This document shows, in pieces, positions 1 to 5,254 of a stretch of DNA of 6,018 nt (positions are counted from its first letter, which is position 1; each line of letters begins with the position of its first letter). Both the position numbers and the translations under genes were made by a program. The notes under the pieces were generated by a model, which did no database searches, had not been told where the DNA came from, and worked only from the letters and a program-made list of their open reading frames with translations. This DNA comes from Gammaproteobacteria bacterium. GTDB taxonomy: Bacteria > Pseudomonadota > Gammaproteobacteria > Pseudomonadales > Azotimanducaceae. The stretch covers positions 10,397 through 16,414 of the forward strand of contig PARM01000032.1 in NCBI GenBank assembly GCA_002711495.1, read 5' to 3'.

Positions 1-392
1 AAGAGGAAGCTGAGTTCCATGGAGAATTTATTGACTTTGACCCTGTTTGGTCAAAACCTAAACCCATTCAGAAAGGAGGACCACCAATATGGATGGGAGC
101 AACCTCCAAGTGGAGTTATGAGCGAATTGCGGAATACTGCGACGGGTGGCTGCCAATAGCCGGTCAAGACAAGGGGCATCTTCCTAAAATAATGGAAGCG
201 CTAGAGACTAAAGGACGAAAGAAGTCAGATATTACTTTGGCTATGTTTGGCGTGCCGCCTGACGAGGAATTCGTTAGTCAAAAGTTAGAGGAAGGGTTCA
301 CCCATTTAGTTTTTGGCCTCCCGCCAGCCGAAGAGGATCGCATCCTTCCGTTATTGGATAAGTTTGCAAAACTTGCAAGAAAGTATCGATAG
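1..392 (+). CDS. LLM-class (luciferase-like) flavin/F420-dependent oxidoreductase, C-terminal part
   Basis: This is the 3' end of a gene that begins before the window. The open frame runs from base 3 without interruption to the TAG at 390-392, giving 129 visible codons. The visible protein has features typical of the C-terminal half of the bacterial-luciferase TIM-barrel family: an early FHGEFIDFDPVWSKPKP segment, then GGPPIWMGATS (the 'hPPIhhGG' strand that contacts the cofactor), then AEYCDGWLPI. The ATG at 93 is the Met inside PIWMGA, not a start, because clear family sequence precedes it. These enzymes transfer hydride between a deazaflavin (F420) or FMN and an organic substrate in the cytoplasm. 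The sequence resembles the group often annotated as probable F420-dependent oxidoreductases (Rv2161c-like), but cofactor and substrate cannot be decided from this fragment. It converges with the porin gene downstream. Confidence 0.85.
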   Translation, partial: EEAEFHGEFIDFDPVWSKPKPIQKGGPPIWMGATSKWSYERIAEYCDGWLPIAGQDKGHLPKIMEALETKGRKKSDITLAMFGVPPDEEFVSQKLEEGFTHLVFGLPPAEEDRILPLLDKFAKLARKYR

Positions 393-405
393 CTAGCAAA
401 AGTGA

Positions 406-437
406 ATGGGGCAAAGGTTCAATTTCCAAAGCCCCAT
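406..437. terminator. Possible bidirectional terminator hairpin between convergent genes
   Basis: ATGGGGC (406-412) and GCCCCAT (431-437) are perfect 7-bp inverted arms. Inside them GG (416-417) can pair with CC (426-427), leaving a 3x3 A-rich internal loop. The hairpin starts 14 nt after the stop of the LLM oxidoreductase and lies 66 nt beyond the stop of the convergent porin gene. Read on the minus strand it is followed by TCACTTTTGC, a short T-rich stretch; on the plus strand the following CTATTC is poorer in T. The position between two converging genes supports a terminator role, but the T tract is weak on both sides. Confidence 0.4.
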
Positions 438-503
438 CTATTCTGGCTCGCAGATTCAGTAGTGGGCGTCGCGAAGTGCTAGACCCCGGGTTCACAATGA
501 ATA

Positions 504-1157
504 CTAGAAAGACTTTCCAATGCTGAAGACAATGGCTTGAGACTCGTCAGGGTTGCCAGCGGAATCAGCCTGGTCGGATAGCTCTTCACTACTGAAAATA
601 GCCGCTATACCAATATCAAGTTCGGCGACGGTTGTTCCGTAGCCTATCTCAAAATACTCCCCATCAGACTCATCCCCGAAAGAACCAAAGGTGCCGTAGA
701 AACCATTTCCTGGGTCGATCGTTAGTCCGAAGAAGTCGTAGTCAGACGGTGCACCGAATCCATCCCATTCTCCTACCGAATATTCCAGAGAAATCCACGA
801 GTATCCTAGGTTCAGGTTAAATTCTTCGTAGGTGTCATCGAACTCTCCCGTATAATAATATCCGGTAAATCCGACACTAGCGGAAAAACCTGCCTCGGTC
901 TCGAAGCCATACCCCGCGTAAAGGTCTACTTCTAGACCGTCACCTACATCTGCCGCCCATGTTCCCACATAGAAACCACCGTTCTCGTAATCTGCTCCAG
1001 CACTTGCGGAAGAATTCTTTTGGAGAATCCCTCTAAAATAATATTCTGAAACATATCCGACGTTAAAAGAGACATCTCCTTCAGCTATCGCAGTAGACGA
1101 CATCAACGCGCTCACAGAAAATAGTGCCCCCACAGCGATTTGAGTCAATTTATTCAT
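504..1157 (-). CDS. TorF-family putative outer-membrane porin (Gcw_chp family)
   Basis: A complete 217-residue protein. Residues 1-25 form a classical Sec signal peptide (Lys at 3, a hydrophobic core GALFSVSALM, and cleavage after AIA before EGD). The mature N-terminus, VSFNVGYVSEYYFRGILQ, matches the hallmark 'S-[DE]-Y-x-F-R-G' opening of the TorF/Gcw_chp family (PF09694/TIGR02001). The rest alternates aromatic/Gly-rich beta-strands (YVGTWAADV, VDLYAGYGF, FTGYYYTGEF, LNLGYSWISLEYS) and ends in Phe (IGKSF), as outer-membrane beta-barrels do. The mature protein is strongly acidic. The start is supported by an AGGAG ribosome site (1164-1168) six bases upstream. Family members are annotated as putative porins with poorly defined substrates; from memory, they often neighbour glnK/amtB ammonium-transport genes in gammaproteobacteria. 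Here the upstream DNA carries a sigma-54 promoter and an NtrC-type site, which suggests nitrogen-limitation control. The family call is firm; function as a pore is inferred. Confidence 0.92.
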   Translation of the reverse strand: MNKLTQIAVGALFSVSALMSSTAIAEGDVSFNVGYVSEYYFRGILQKNSSASAGADYENGGFYVGTWAADVGDGLEVDLYAGYGFETEAGFSASVGFTGYYYTGEFDDTYEEFNLNLGYSWISLEYSVGEWDGFGAPSDYDFFGLTIDPGNGFYGTFGSFGDESDGEYFEIGYGTTVAELDIGIAAIFSSEELSDQADSAGNPDESQAIVFSIGKSF

Positions 1158-1199
1158 TTCTCACTCCTAATCAAAAATTAAAAAGGTCAAAAATTATTC

Positions 1200-1216
1200 T
1201 GCAAGCTGCGGGCCAA
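1200..1216 (-). promoter_or_regulatory. Sigma-54 (RpoN) -24/-12 promoter of the TorF-family porin gene
   Basis: On the minus strand the sequence reads TTGGCCCG-CAGC-TTGCA. Compared with the RpoN consensus TTGGCACG-N4-TTGCW it differs at a single base (C for A). The invariant GG (1214-1213) and GC (1202-1201) are separated by exactly 10 bp, the required spacing. The predicted start of transcription, about 12 bp downstream of the GC, falls near 1189-1190 and gives a leader of roughly 32 nt with the AGGAG site correctly placed before the porin ATG at 1157. The match, spacing, strand and distance all agree; activity has not been shown. Confidence 0.75.
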
Positions 1217-1279
1217 CTCAATTTTTACCAGTATAATCAGCCCTTTATAGTTATTTAGAGTACTCATGAGGAATTAATC

Positions 1280-1294
1280 GCACTGTTTAGGTGC
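1280..1294. promoter_or_regulatory. NtrC-type enhancer box upstream of the sigma-54 promoter
   Basis: The plus strand reads GCACT-GTTTA-GGTGC followed by A. This fits the enterobacterial NtrC box (TGCACY-N5-GGTGCA) in both half-sites and in spacing, with Y being T, as in one of the known E. coli glnA enhancer sites. Its centre (about 1287) lies close to 98 bp upstream of the predicted sigma-54 transcription start of the porin gene, a normal distance for an NtrC enhancer. A second left-half GCACCA begins 23 bp further on (1303), but its right half is not recognisable. Alternative reading: the overlapping GGTGC/GCACC arms at 1290-1307 also form a hairpin just after the stop of the neighbouring gene. 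Confidence 0.6.
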
Positions 1295-1315
1295 AATAGT
1301 TCGCACCAAATGTTT

Positions 1316-1990
1316 TCAATAACGGGTAAGGGCGTCAACCTCCAATCGAGTGATCTCATTTGAAGATTTGTTAAGTGAGATTTTGCGATCTTGGCCTATA
1401 AAACCTGGTTGGAACTCCAATGAGAAGAATTTTATGCCCCACCATCTAGGGGCTCCTTCCAGAAAAATTCTTAAGACCTTCTCGGTATCAGAAACATTCT
1501 CATGAATAACGAGATTTTTTATCTCATATAGCCTACCTCTGCTGTCTGAGAAACTGATTAGGTCTTTGTTTAGAGCTTTGAAGTCAAGGTCTGCTTTTTT
1601 TAATTTTAAATCCACTAAAGTTTGTGCACGAAGAGTCGAGTTTTTTCTGTTCTTACCTCGCTGAGACTCGATCGTTATCTTGGTTATTTGCAAGTAATAA
1701 CCCTCCGCGGTGATCGTGTCTTTACTCCGCTTTAATGCCTCTACAGGAATAGTTATAAGCCGAGTCTCGCTATTCTCTATATTCCAAGAACCATCGGCTT
1801 TCAATCGAGCTCTAGATCCATCGCTCAATGTGCCAAAACGATCATCCGATAGGTATGTCCAACTCCCATCGTCCTTGAGCAAAACTTCTCTACCAGCATC
1901 GGTGAGAATCTTTTCATCTCCAAAACTCGGTAAAGACAAAAGACACGCTATCTGAGCATAGACACTTTTCTTCAGAATTGAATAATGCAT
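1316..1990 (-). CDS. Exported protein of unknown function with two tandem DG-S-W repeats
   Basis: With the ATG at 1990 this is a 224-residue protein. Residues 1-24 (two Lys, then SVYAQIACLLSLPSFG) look like a signal peptide; Cys16 sits in a poor lipobox (Q-I-A-C), so a lipoprotein is unlikely though not excluded. Two short tandem repeats follow: LTDAGREVLLKDDGSWTYL (29-47) and LSDGSRARLKADGSWNI (55-71). This 'DGR-V-L-DDGSW' motif occurs in small uncharacterised exported proteins (DUF3157-like; assignment from memory). The remaining ~150 residues look mostly beta-stranded, with an RWWGIKFFSLEF segment, and may form an Ig-like sandwich (inference). A longer frame starting at TTG 2056 is open, but it adds a non-signal-like stretch and its TTG falls inside the predicted -35 box, so the ATG is preferred. 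The purine-rich AAGGAAGG (2004-2011) is 13 nt from this ATG, a long spacing. No function can be assigned. Confidence 0.75.
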   Translation of the reverse strand: MHYSILKKSVYAQIACLLSLPSFGDEKILTDAGREVLLKDDGSWTYLSDDRFGTLSDGSRARLKADGSWNIENSETRLITIPVEALKRSKDTITAEGYYLQITKITIESQRGKNRKNSTLRAQTLVDLKLKKADLDFKALNKDLISFSDSRGRLYEIKNLVIHENVSDTEKVLRIFLEGAPRWWGIKFFSLEFQPGFIGQDRKISLNKSSNEITRLEVDALTRY

Positions 1991-2029
1991 TTTTTTGCTA
2001 AGACCTTCCTTATAAAAAGAAAATGTGAC

Positions 2030-2056
2030 CTTATAGCGCGTTTGATGGGATATCAA
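2030..2056 (-). promoter_or_regulatory. Candidate sigma-70 promoter for the tandem-repeat exported protein
   Basis: On the minus strand TTGATA (2056-2051) and TATAAG (2035-2030) resemble -35 and -10 hexamers (5/6 and 5/6 matches), separated by a short 15-bp spacer. Transcription would begin near 2023, giving a leader of about 33 nt before the ATG at 1990. The spacer is below the 16-18 bp optimum, so strength is uncertain. Confidence 0.4.
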
Positions 2057-2057
2057 A
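2041..2057. repeat. Operator-like inverted repeat TTTGAT-N5-ATCAAA
   Basis: Perfect 6-bp arms (2041-2046 and 2052-2057) flank GGGAT. The repeat overlaps the candidate -35 box and spacer of the leftward promoter and lies 77 bp before the start of the rightward acyl-CoA ligase gene, a position where a bound dimer could affect either gene. It resembles an FNR site (TTGAT-N4-ATCAA) but has one base too many in the spacer. Which protein, if any, binds is unknown. Confidence 0.35.
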
Positions 2058-2133
2058 TAGGTTGTTTTGCGCTGAAGGATGAACCAAAAATCATAAATAG
2101 GGTATTCTTTATTCTTTTATCAGAGTTTTAAAT

Positions 2134-3714
2134 ATGGCAGAACTTCTCCTTCCTCATGCGGCCAGTTCCTCCGATACGTTGGCCGTTGCAGACGAATTTG
2201 GATCTACAAACTGGAAAAATTTTAATGCACGAGTAAATCAATTAATTCGTGCGCTTCGAAGAAAAGGACTAAAGACCGGAGATGCTTTTTCCGTCCTGAG
2301 CGGCAATAGGCGCGAGTATGTTGAGGCATTTGCCGCTGCTGCGCACGGCGGCTGGCTCTTAGTGCCAATAAATTGGCATCTGGTCGCTTCTGAAATATGT
2401 TACATACTCGAAAATTCTGAGTCCAAAGCCCTTCTTATAGATTCACGTTTTTATGACTTGGGCTTGCAGGCAATCAGTCTTAAAAATATTCCGAACATCT
2501 CAGCTATTGTGGTGATGGGGGAGCTTAAGACCAACAATTCCGATCAACTCAGGAGCATCTTCAGCTATGAGGAGTTTTTGGCAGAGCAAACAAGTGAAGA
2601 GCCAGAAGGCCAGAGTCTTGGAGGCCCAATGTTCTACACCTCGGGGACTACGGGGCACCCTAAGGGAGTAAAAAGTGCGTTGTCTCAGACTGGAACTTCC
2701 GTCGGCACACTAAAGATGATCGGGGATGGACTTTCCAGCATGCTTTCGATTCAGCCGGGAGGAAAAACTCTTTTAGTCGGGCCGATATACCACTCTGCGC
2801 AATGGGCATTTTCCTTTCTTCCAATGCTTGCTGGTAGCAGCATCGTCATGCGGCACAAATTTGACGAGTCAGAGACATTAAAACTCATAGACAAACAGGA
2901 AATAACAAATATCCATTTAGTCCCCACCCAGTTCATAAGAATGCTTAGATTGGAGAAGGAAGAGAAAGCGAGCTTCCAAGGCAGTAGTCTCAAGGTTGTC
3001 TGGCACGGCGCAGCGCCCTGCCCGCCCCAGATAAAGAAACAAATGATTGAATGGTGGGGACCGGTCATATGCGAATACTACGGCTCAACAGAGGGTTCTA
3101 TTGTCACGACCGTTTCTAGCGAAGAATGGCTAGCGAGGCCAGGAACACTAGGCAAGCCGACACCTATAACGGAAATTGTTGTTGTAAAAGAGGATGGAAC
3201 AACTGCAGAGGCTGGCGAATCAGGGCAGCTCTACGTAAGAAACCTTATGGGATCTGATTTTGAATACCACAACGATCCTGAGAAAACTGCGGAAGCACAC
3301 AAAGAGCCTGGTTTATTTACTTTTGGAGATGTAGGTTATCTTGATCAGGACGGCTATCTTTTTCTGAGTGACAGGAAAATTGACATGATAATTTCCGGTG
3401 GAGTAAATATCTATCCAGCAGAAATTGAAGGCGTCCTGGTAAACCACGAGTCCGTTTTAGATGCTGCCGTTTTTGGTATTCCAAATGAAGAGTACGGCGA
3501 AGAGGTGAAAGCAGCGGTTCAGCTCGCTGAGGGAGTCCCTGTCCACGAGAGTTTGGCAGCTGAACTTATCGCATACTGTCGAGAGCACTTAGCTGGATTT
3601 AAAGTCCCAAAATCAATAGATTTTGAGACAGAGCTACCGAGACAACCCACAGGCAAACTCTTAAAGCGAATTCTGCGGGACACGTATTGGAAAGAGCAGG
3701 AAAGAAAGATTTAA
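2134..3714 (+). CDS. AMP-forming acyl-CoA ligase (fatty-acid/steroid-type acyl-CoA synthetase)
   Basis: A complete 526-residue member of the ANL superfamily, which activates a carboxylic acid with ATP to an acyl-adenylate and then to the CoA thioester in the cytoplasm. All core motifs are present in order: P-loop FYTSGTTGHPKG (167-178), the HGAAPCP loop (291-297), YYGSTEG (315-321), the ribose-binding Asp399 in FGDVGYLD, the hinge with Arg414 in LSDRKID, GGVNIYPAEIE (422-432), and the catalytic C-terminal Lys508 in QPTGKLLKR. Length is normal and nothing is truncated. The overall pattern is closest to FadD-type ligases for medium/long-chain or steroid side-chain acids; the substrate cannot be read from sequence. 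The start has only a weak ribosome site (CAGAG, 2121-2125), and the 77 bp between the inverted repeat and the start show no convincing promoter. The gene stands alone, convergent with the downstream reductase across 12 bp. Confidence 0.93.
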   Translation: MAELLLPHAASSSDTLAVADEFGSTNWKNFNARVNQLIRALRRKGLKTGDAFSVLSGNRREYVEAFAAAAHGGWLLVPINWHLVASEICYILENSESKALLIDSRFYDLGLQAISLKNIPNISAIVVMGELKTNNSDQLRSIFSYEEFLAEQTSEEPEGQSLGGPMFYTSGTTGHPKGVKSALSQTGTSVGTLKMIGDGLSSMLSIQPGGKTLLVGPIYHSAQWAFSFLPMLAGSSIVMRHKFDESETLKLIDKQEITNIHLVPTQFIRMLRLEKEEKASFQGSSLKVVWHGAAPCPPQIKKQMIEWWGPVICEYYGSTEGSIVTTVSSEEWLARPGTLGKPTPITEIVVVKEDGTTAEAGESGQLYVRNLMGSDFEYHNDPEKTAEAHKEPGLFTFGDVGYLDQDGYLFLSDRKIDMIISGGVNIYPAEIEGVLVNHESVLDAAVFGIPNEEYGEEVKAAVQLAEGVPVHESLAAELIAYCREHLAGFKVPKSIDFETELPRQPTGKLLKRILRDTYWKEQERKI

Positions 3715-3726
3715 ACACGCCTGGCT

Positions 3727-5115
3727 TCAGCCTTTCGCAATGCTAATCATTTCGTCGATATCAGTGTACTTTACTCTCGGACGTCCCTGAGCCTCGCCTC
3801 TTTGCAATTCTGACCGATCAATATTTTGCCACTCAGGGTAGGTAACAACTGCGCTATCTATCCCGTTAATTAGGTCCTCCGCTCCTCCAATAGAGGGATC
3901 CTCAGGAATATTAATCTTCCCTTTTCCTATGTCCTCGATCATCCGTGCAACAGTCTCTTGCGCGCAAGTCTTGTTCGTTCCTATTACTCCGCTTGGGCCT
4001 CTTTTTATCCAGCCCGCGGTGTATAACCCACAAACTGGCGTACCGTCTGCCTCGATGACTCTGCCCGAATCGTTCATTATTGTGCCTGAGTTTTCATTAT
4101 AGGGAATGTCAGGCAAGGGTTTCCCTTTATAGCCAACGCTTCTAAAAATTAAACCGGCCGGAATATTCTCGGTTTCCTCCGTGGCGACTGGTCTAAATGT
4201 TCCATCTTGGTTTTCTACCAATTTATTTTTTACAACCTTTACAGATTTCACTTTTCCATCTTCCCCTATCACCTCCAGGGGCGAAACAAGGAATCGTATT
4301 GTCAAGAGTCTAGATTTTCCTTGAATAGTTCGCTCAGCATACTCCGAAATAAAGTTGATATTTTTTATAGCGTTTTTGTCATTTTCAATCAGAGCTAGGC
4401 TTGCCGCATCAACCTTTGATTCCTCCAATGGAACAGTCACGTCGGCGTCTTCAAATTCTCCTAGCTCTTTTATTTCAGGCGGAGTAAAGGCAGCTTGCGC
4501 GGGACCTCGCCGCCCAAGAATATAAACATTCTTTACCTTGCTGTCCTTGAGCGCCAAAAGCGCATGATCTGCGACATCGGTCACAGAAAGCTCGTCATGT
4601 GTCTTGCACAGCATCCTAGCCACATCTATCGCAACATTGCCGACCCCAATAATCACCACATTTTCTTGTGATAGATCAAATTTTCTGTCTGCAAAATCTG
4701 GGTGTCCGTTGTACCACGCAACAAATTCAGTAGCCGAAAAACATCCGTCTAAATCTTCGCCAGGAATGCCCAGATTCCTGTCGAACGGCGCCCCGGTTGA
4801 AAACATAACCTGATGGTAGTGCTTTCTTAAGTCTTTCATAGTAACGTCTGACCCGTACTCTACGTTCCCGAAAAAACGGAAATTCGGTAGCTGCGCACTT
4901 TTATCATATGCTTTTTGGACTGATTTGTCTTTTTGATGATCCGGTGCGACCCCAGCCCTGACCAGGCCAAAAGGCGTCGGCAAACGGTCATACATATCAA
5001 ATTCAACTACCAGTTCCTTATTTTTTAAGAAATTACTAACCGTATAAAAGCCAGCAGGCCCTGAACCAATAATCGCAACCCTGAGAGGATTTTGCGCCGT
5101 ACCGATTTCGTCCAT
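3727..5115 (-). CDS. Adrenodoxin-reductase-type ferredoxin-NADP+ reductase (FprA-like)
   Basis: A 462-residue FAD enzyme that moves electrons between NADPH and a ferredoxin; in its family (mitochondrial adrenodoxin reductase, mycobacterial FprA) the ferredoxin commonly feeds a cytochrome P450 or Fe-S enzyme. Visible features: FAD Rossmann motif GSGPAG (17-22); PTPFGLVRAGVAPDH (46-60), a family signature; NADP-binding IIGVGNVAIDVARML (155-169); GRRGPAQAAF (201-210), whose arginines are expected to select NADP over NAD; and AGWIKRGPSGVIGTNK (367-382), the C-terminal FAD contact. Length matches FprA (about 456). Start choice: the frame is open for 72 more codons upstream, to 5331, but that extension lies antisense over the mutY start and resembles no family sequence; ATG 5115 begins just before the FAD motif and has a weak GGGA site (5122-5125) at 6 nt. 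No ferredoxin or P450 gene is in the window, so the partner is unknown. Confidence 0.93.
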   Translation of the reverse strand: MDEIGTAQNPLRVAIIGSGPAGFYTVSNFLKNKELVVEFDMYDRLPTPFGLVRAGVAPDHQKDKSVQKAYDKSAQLPNFRFFGNVEYGSDVTMKDLRKHYHQVMFSTGAPFDRNLGIPGEDLDGCFSATEFVAWYNGHPDFADRKFDLSQENVVIIGVGNVAIDVARMLCKTHDELSVTDVADHALLALKDSKVKNVYILGRRGPAQAAFTPPEIKELGEFEDADVTVPLEESKVDAASLALIENDKNAIKNINFISEYAERTIQGKSRLLTIRFLVSPLEVIGEDGKVKSVKVVKNKLVENQDGTFRPVATEETENIPAGLIFRSVGYKGKPLPDIPYNENSGTIMNDSGRVIEADGTPVCGLYTAGWIKRGPSGVIGTNKTCAQETVARMIEDIGKGKINIPEDPSIGGAEDLINGIDSAVVTYPEWQNIDRSELQRGEAQGRPRVKYTDIDEMISIAKG

Positions 5116-5152
5116 GTTGCGTCCCGTTTGTTTAAAGTAGAAGATTACCAGA

Positions 5153-5158
5153 TAAAAT
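5153..5158 (+). promoter_or_regulatory. Weak candidate -10 box for mutY
   Basis: TAAAAT lies 16 bp after TTTAAA (5131-5136), a 4/6 match to a -35 box. Transcription would begin near 5165 and leave a leader of about 90 nt that contains both inverted repeats of this spacer. This is the best rightward candidate in the spacer but is not strong. Confidence 0.25.
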
Positions 5159-5164
5159 AAGGAA

Positions 5165-5221
5165 AGTAGATGAGCGCATCGCGCCCAATCCAAAGGTTTT
5201 CGCGAAGAGAATCCATCTACT
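5165..5221. repeat. Long-range inverted repeat in the mutY leader (AGTAGATG / CATCTACT)
   Basis: AGTAGATG (5165-5172) and CATCTACT (5214-5221) are perfect 8-bp inverted arms, 41 nt apart. The enclosed stretch contains GCGCATCGCGC and the palindrome TTCGCGAA (5199-5206). The right arm overlaps by three bases the left arm of the neighbouring repeat at 5209-5231, so the two stems cannot both form fully. Confidence 0.4.
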
Positions 5222-5231
5222 CTATGGATTC
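5209..5231. repeat. Inverted repeat GAATCCAT-N7-ATGGATTC just upstream of mutY
   Basis: Perfect 8-bp arms (5209-5216 and 5224-5231) flank a 7-nt spacer; the repeat ends 23 bp before the mutY ATG. It could be an operator for a dimeric regulator, or an RNA hairpin close to the mutY ribosome site. No T tract follows, so it is not a typical terminator. Confidence 0.45.
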
Positions 5232-5254
5232 CACAACAAAAAAATTGAACCGAT

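Noticed and set aside
298..495. A 65-codon minus-strand open frame overlapping the LLM oxidoreductase end.
   Set aside because: It overlaps well-supported coding sequence on the other strand, has no recognisable motif, and covers the putative terminator hairpin.
1290..1307. Rho-independent terminator for the tandem-repeat protein gene (GGTGC/GCACC hairpin).
   Set aside because: Only 5-bp arms and no T tract follows on the minus strand; the NtrC-type reading explains the bases better.
1991..2056. A TTG start at 2056 for the tandem-repeat exported protein.
   Set aside because: It would place 22 extra residues before a good signal peptide, and the TTG is part of the predicted -35 box.
2042..2056. 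A standard FNR box.
   Set aside because: The half-sites TTGAT and ATCAA are right but the spacer is 5 bp, not the required 4 bp.
2751..3068. A 105-codon minus-strand open frame inside the acyl-CoA ligase.
   Set aside because: It lies wholly antisense to strongly conserved ligase sequence; its residues simply mirror those codons.
3721..3736. Terminator between the convergent ligase and reductase genes (GGC-TTCA-GCC).
   Set aside because: The stem is only about 3 bp and the stretch overlaps the end of the reductase coding sequence.
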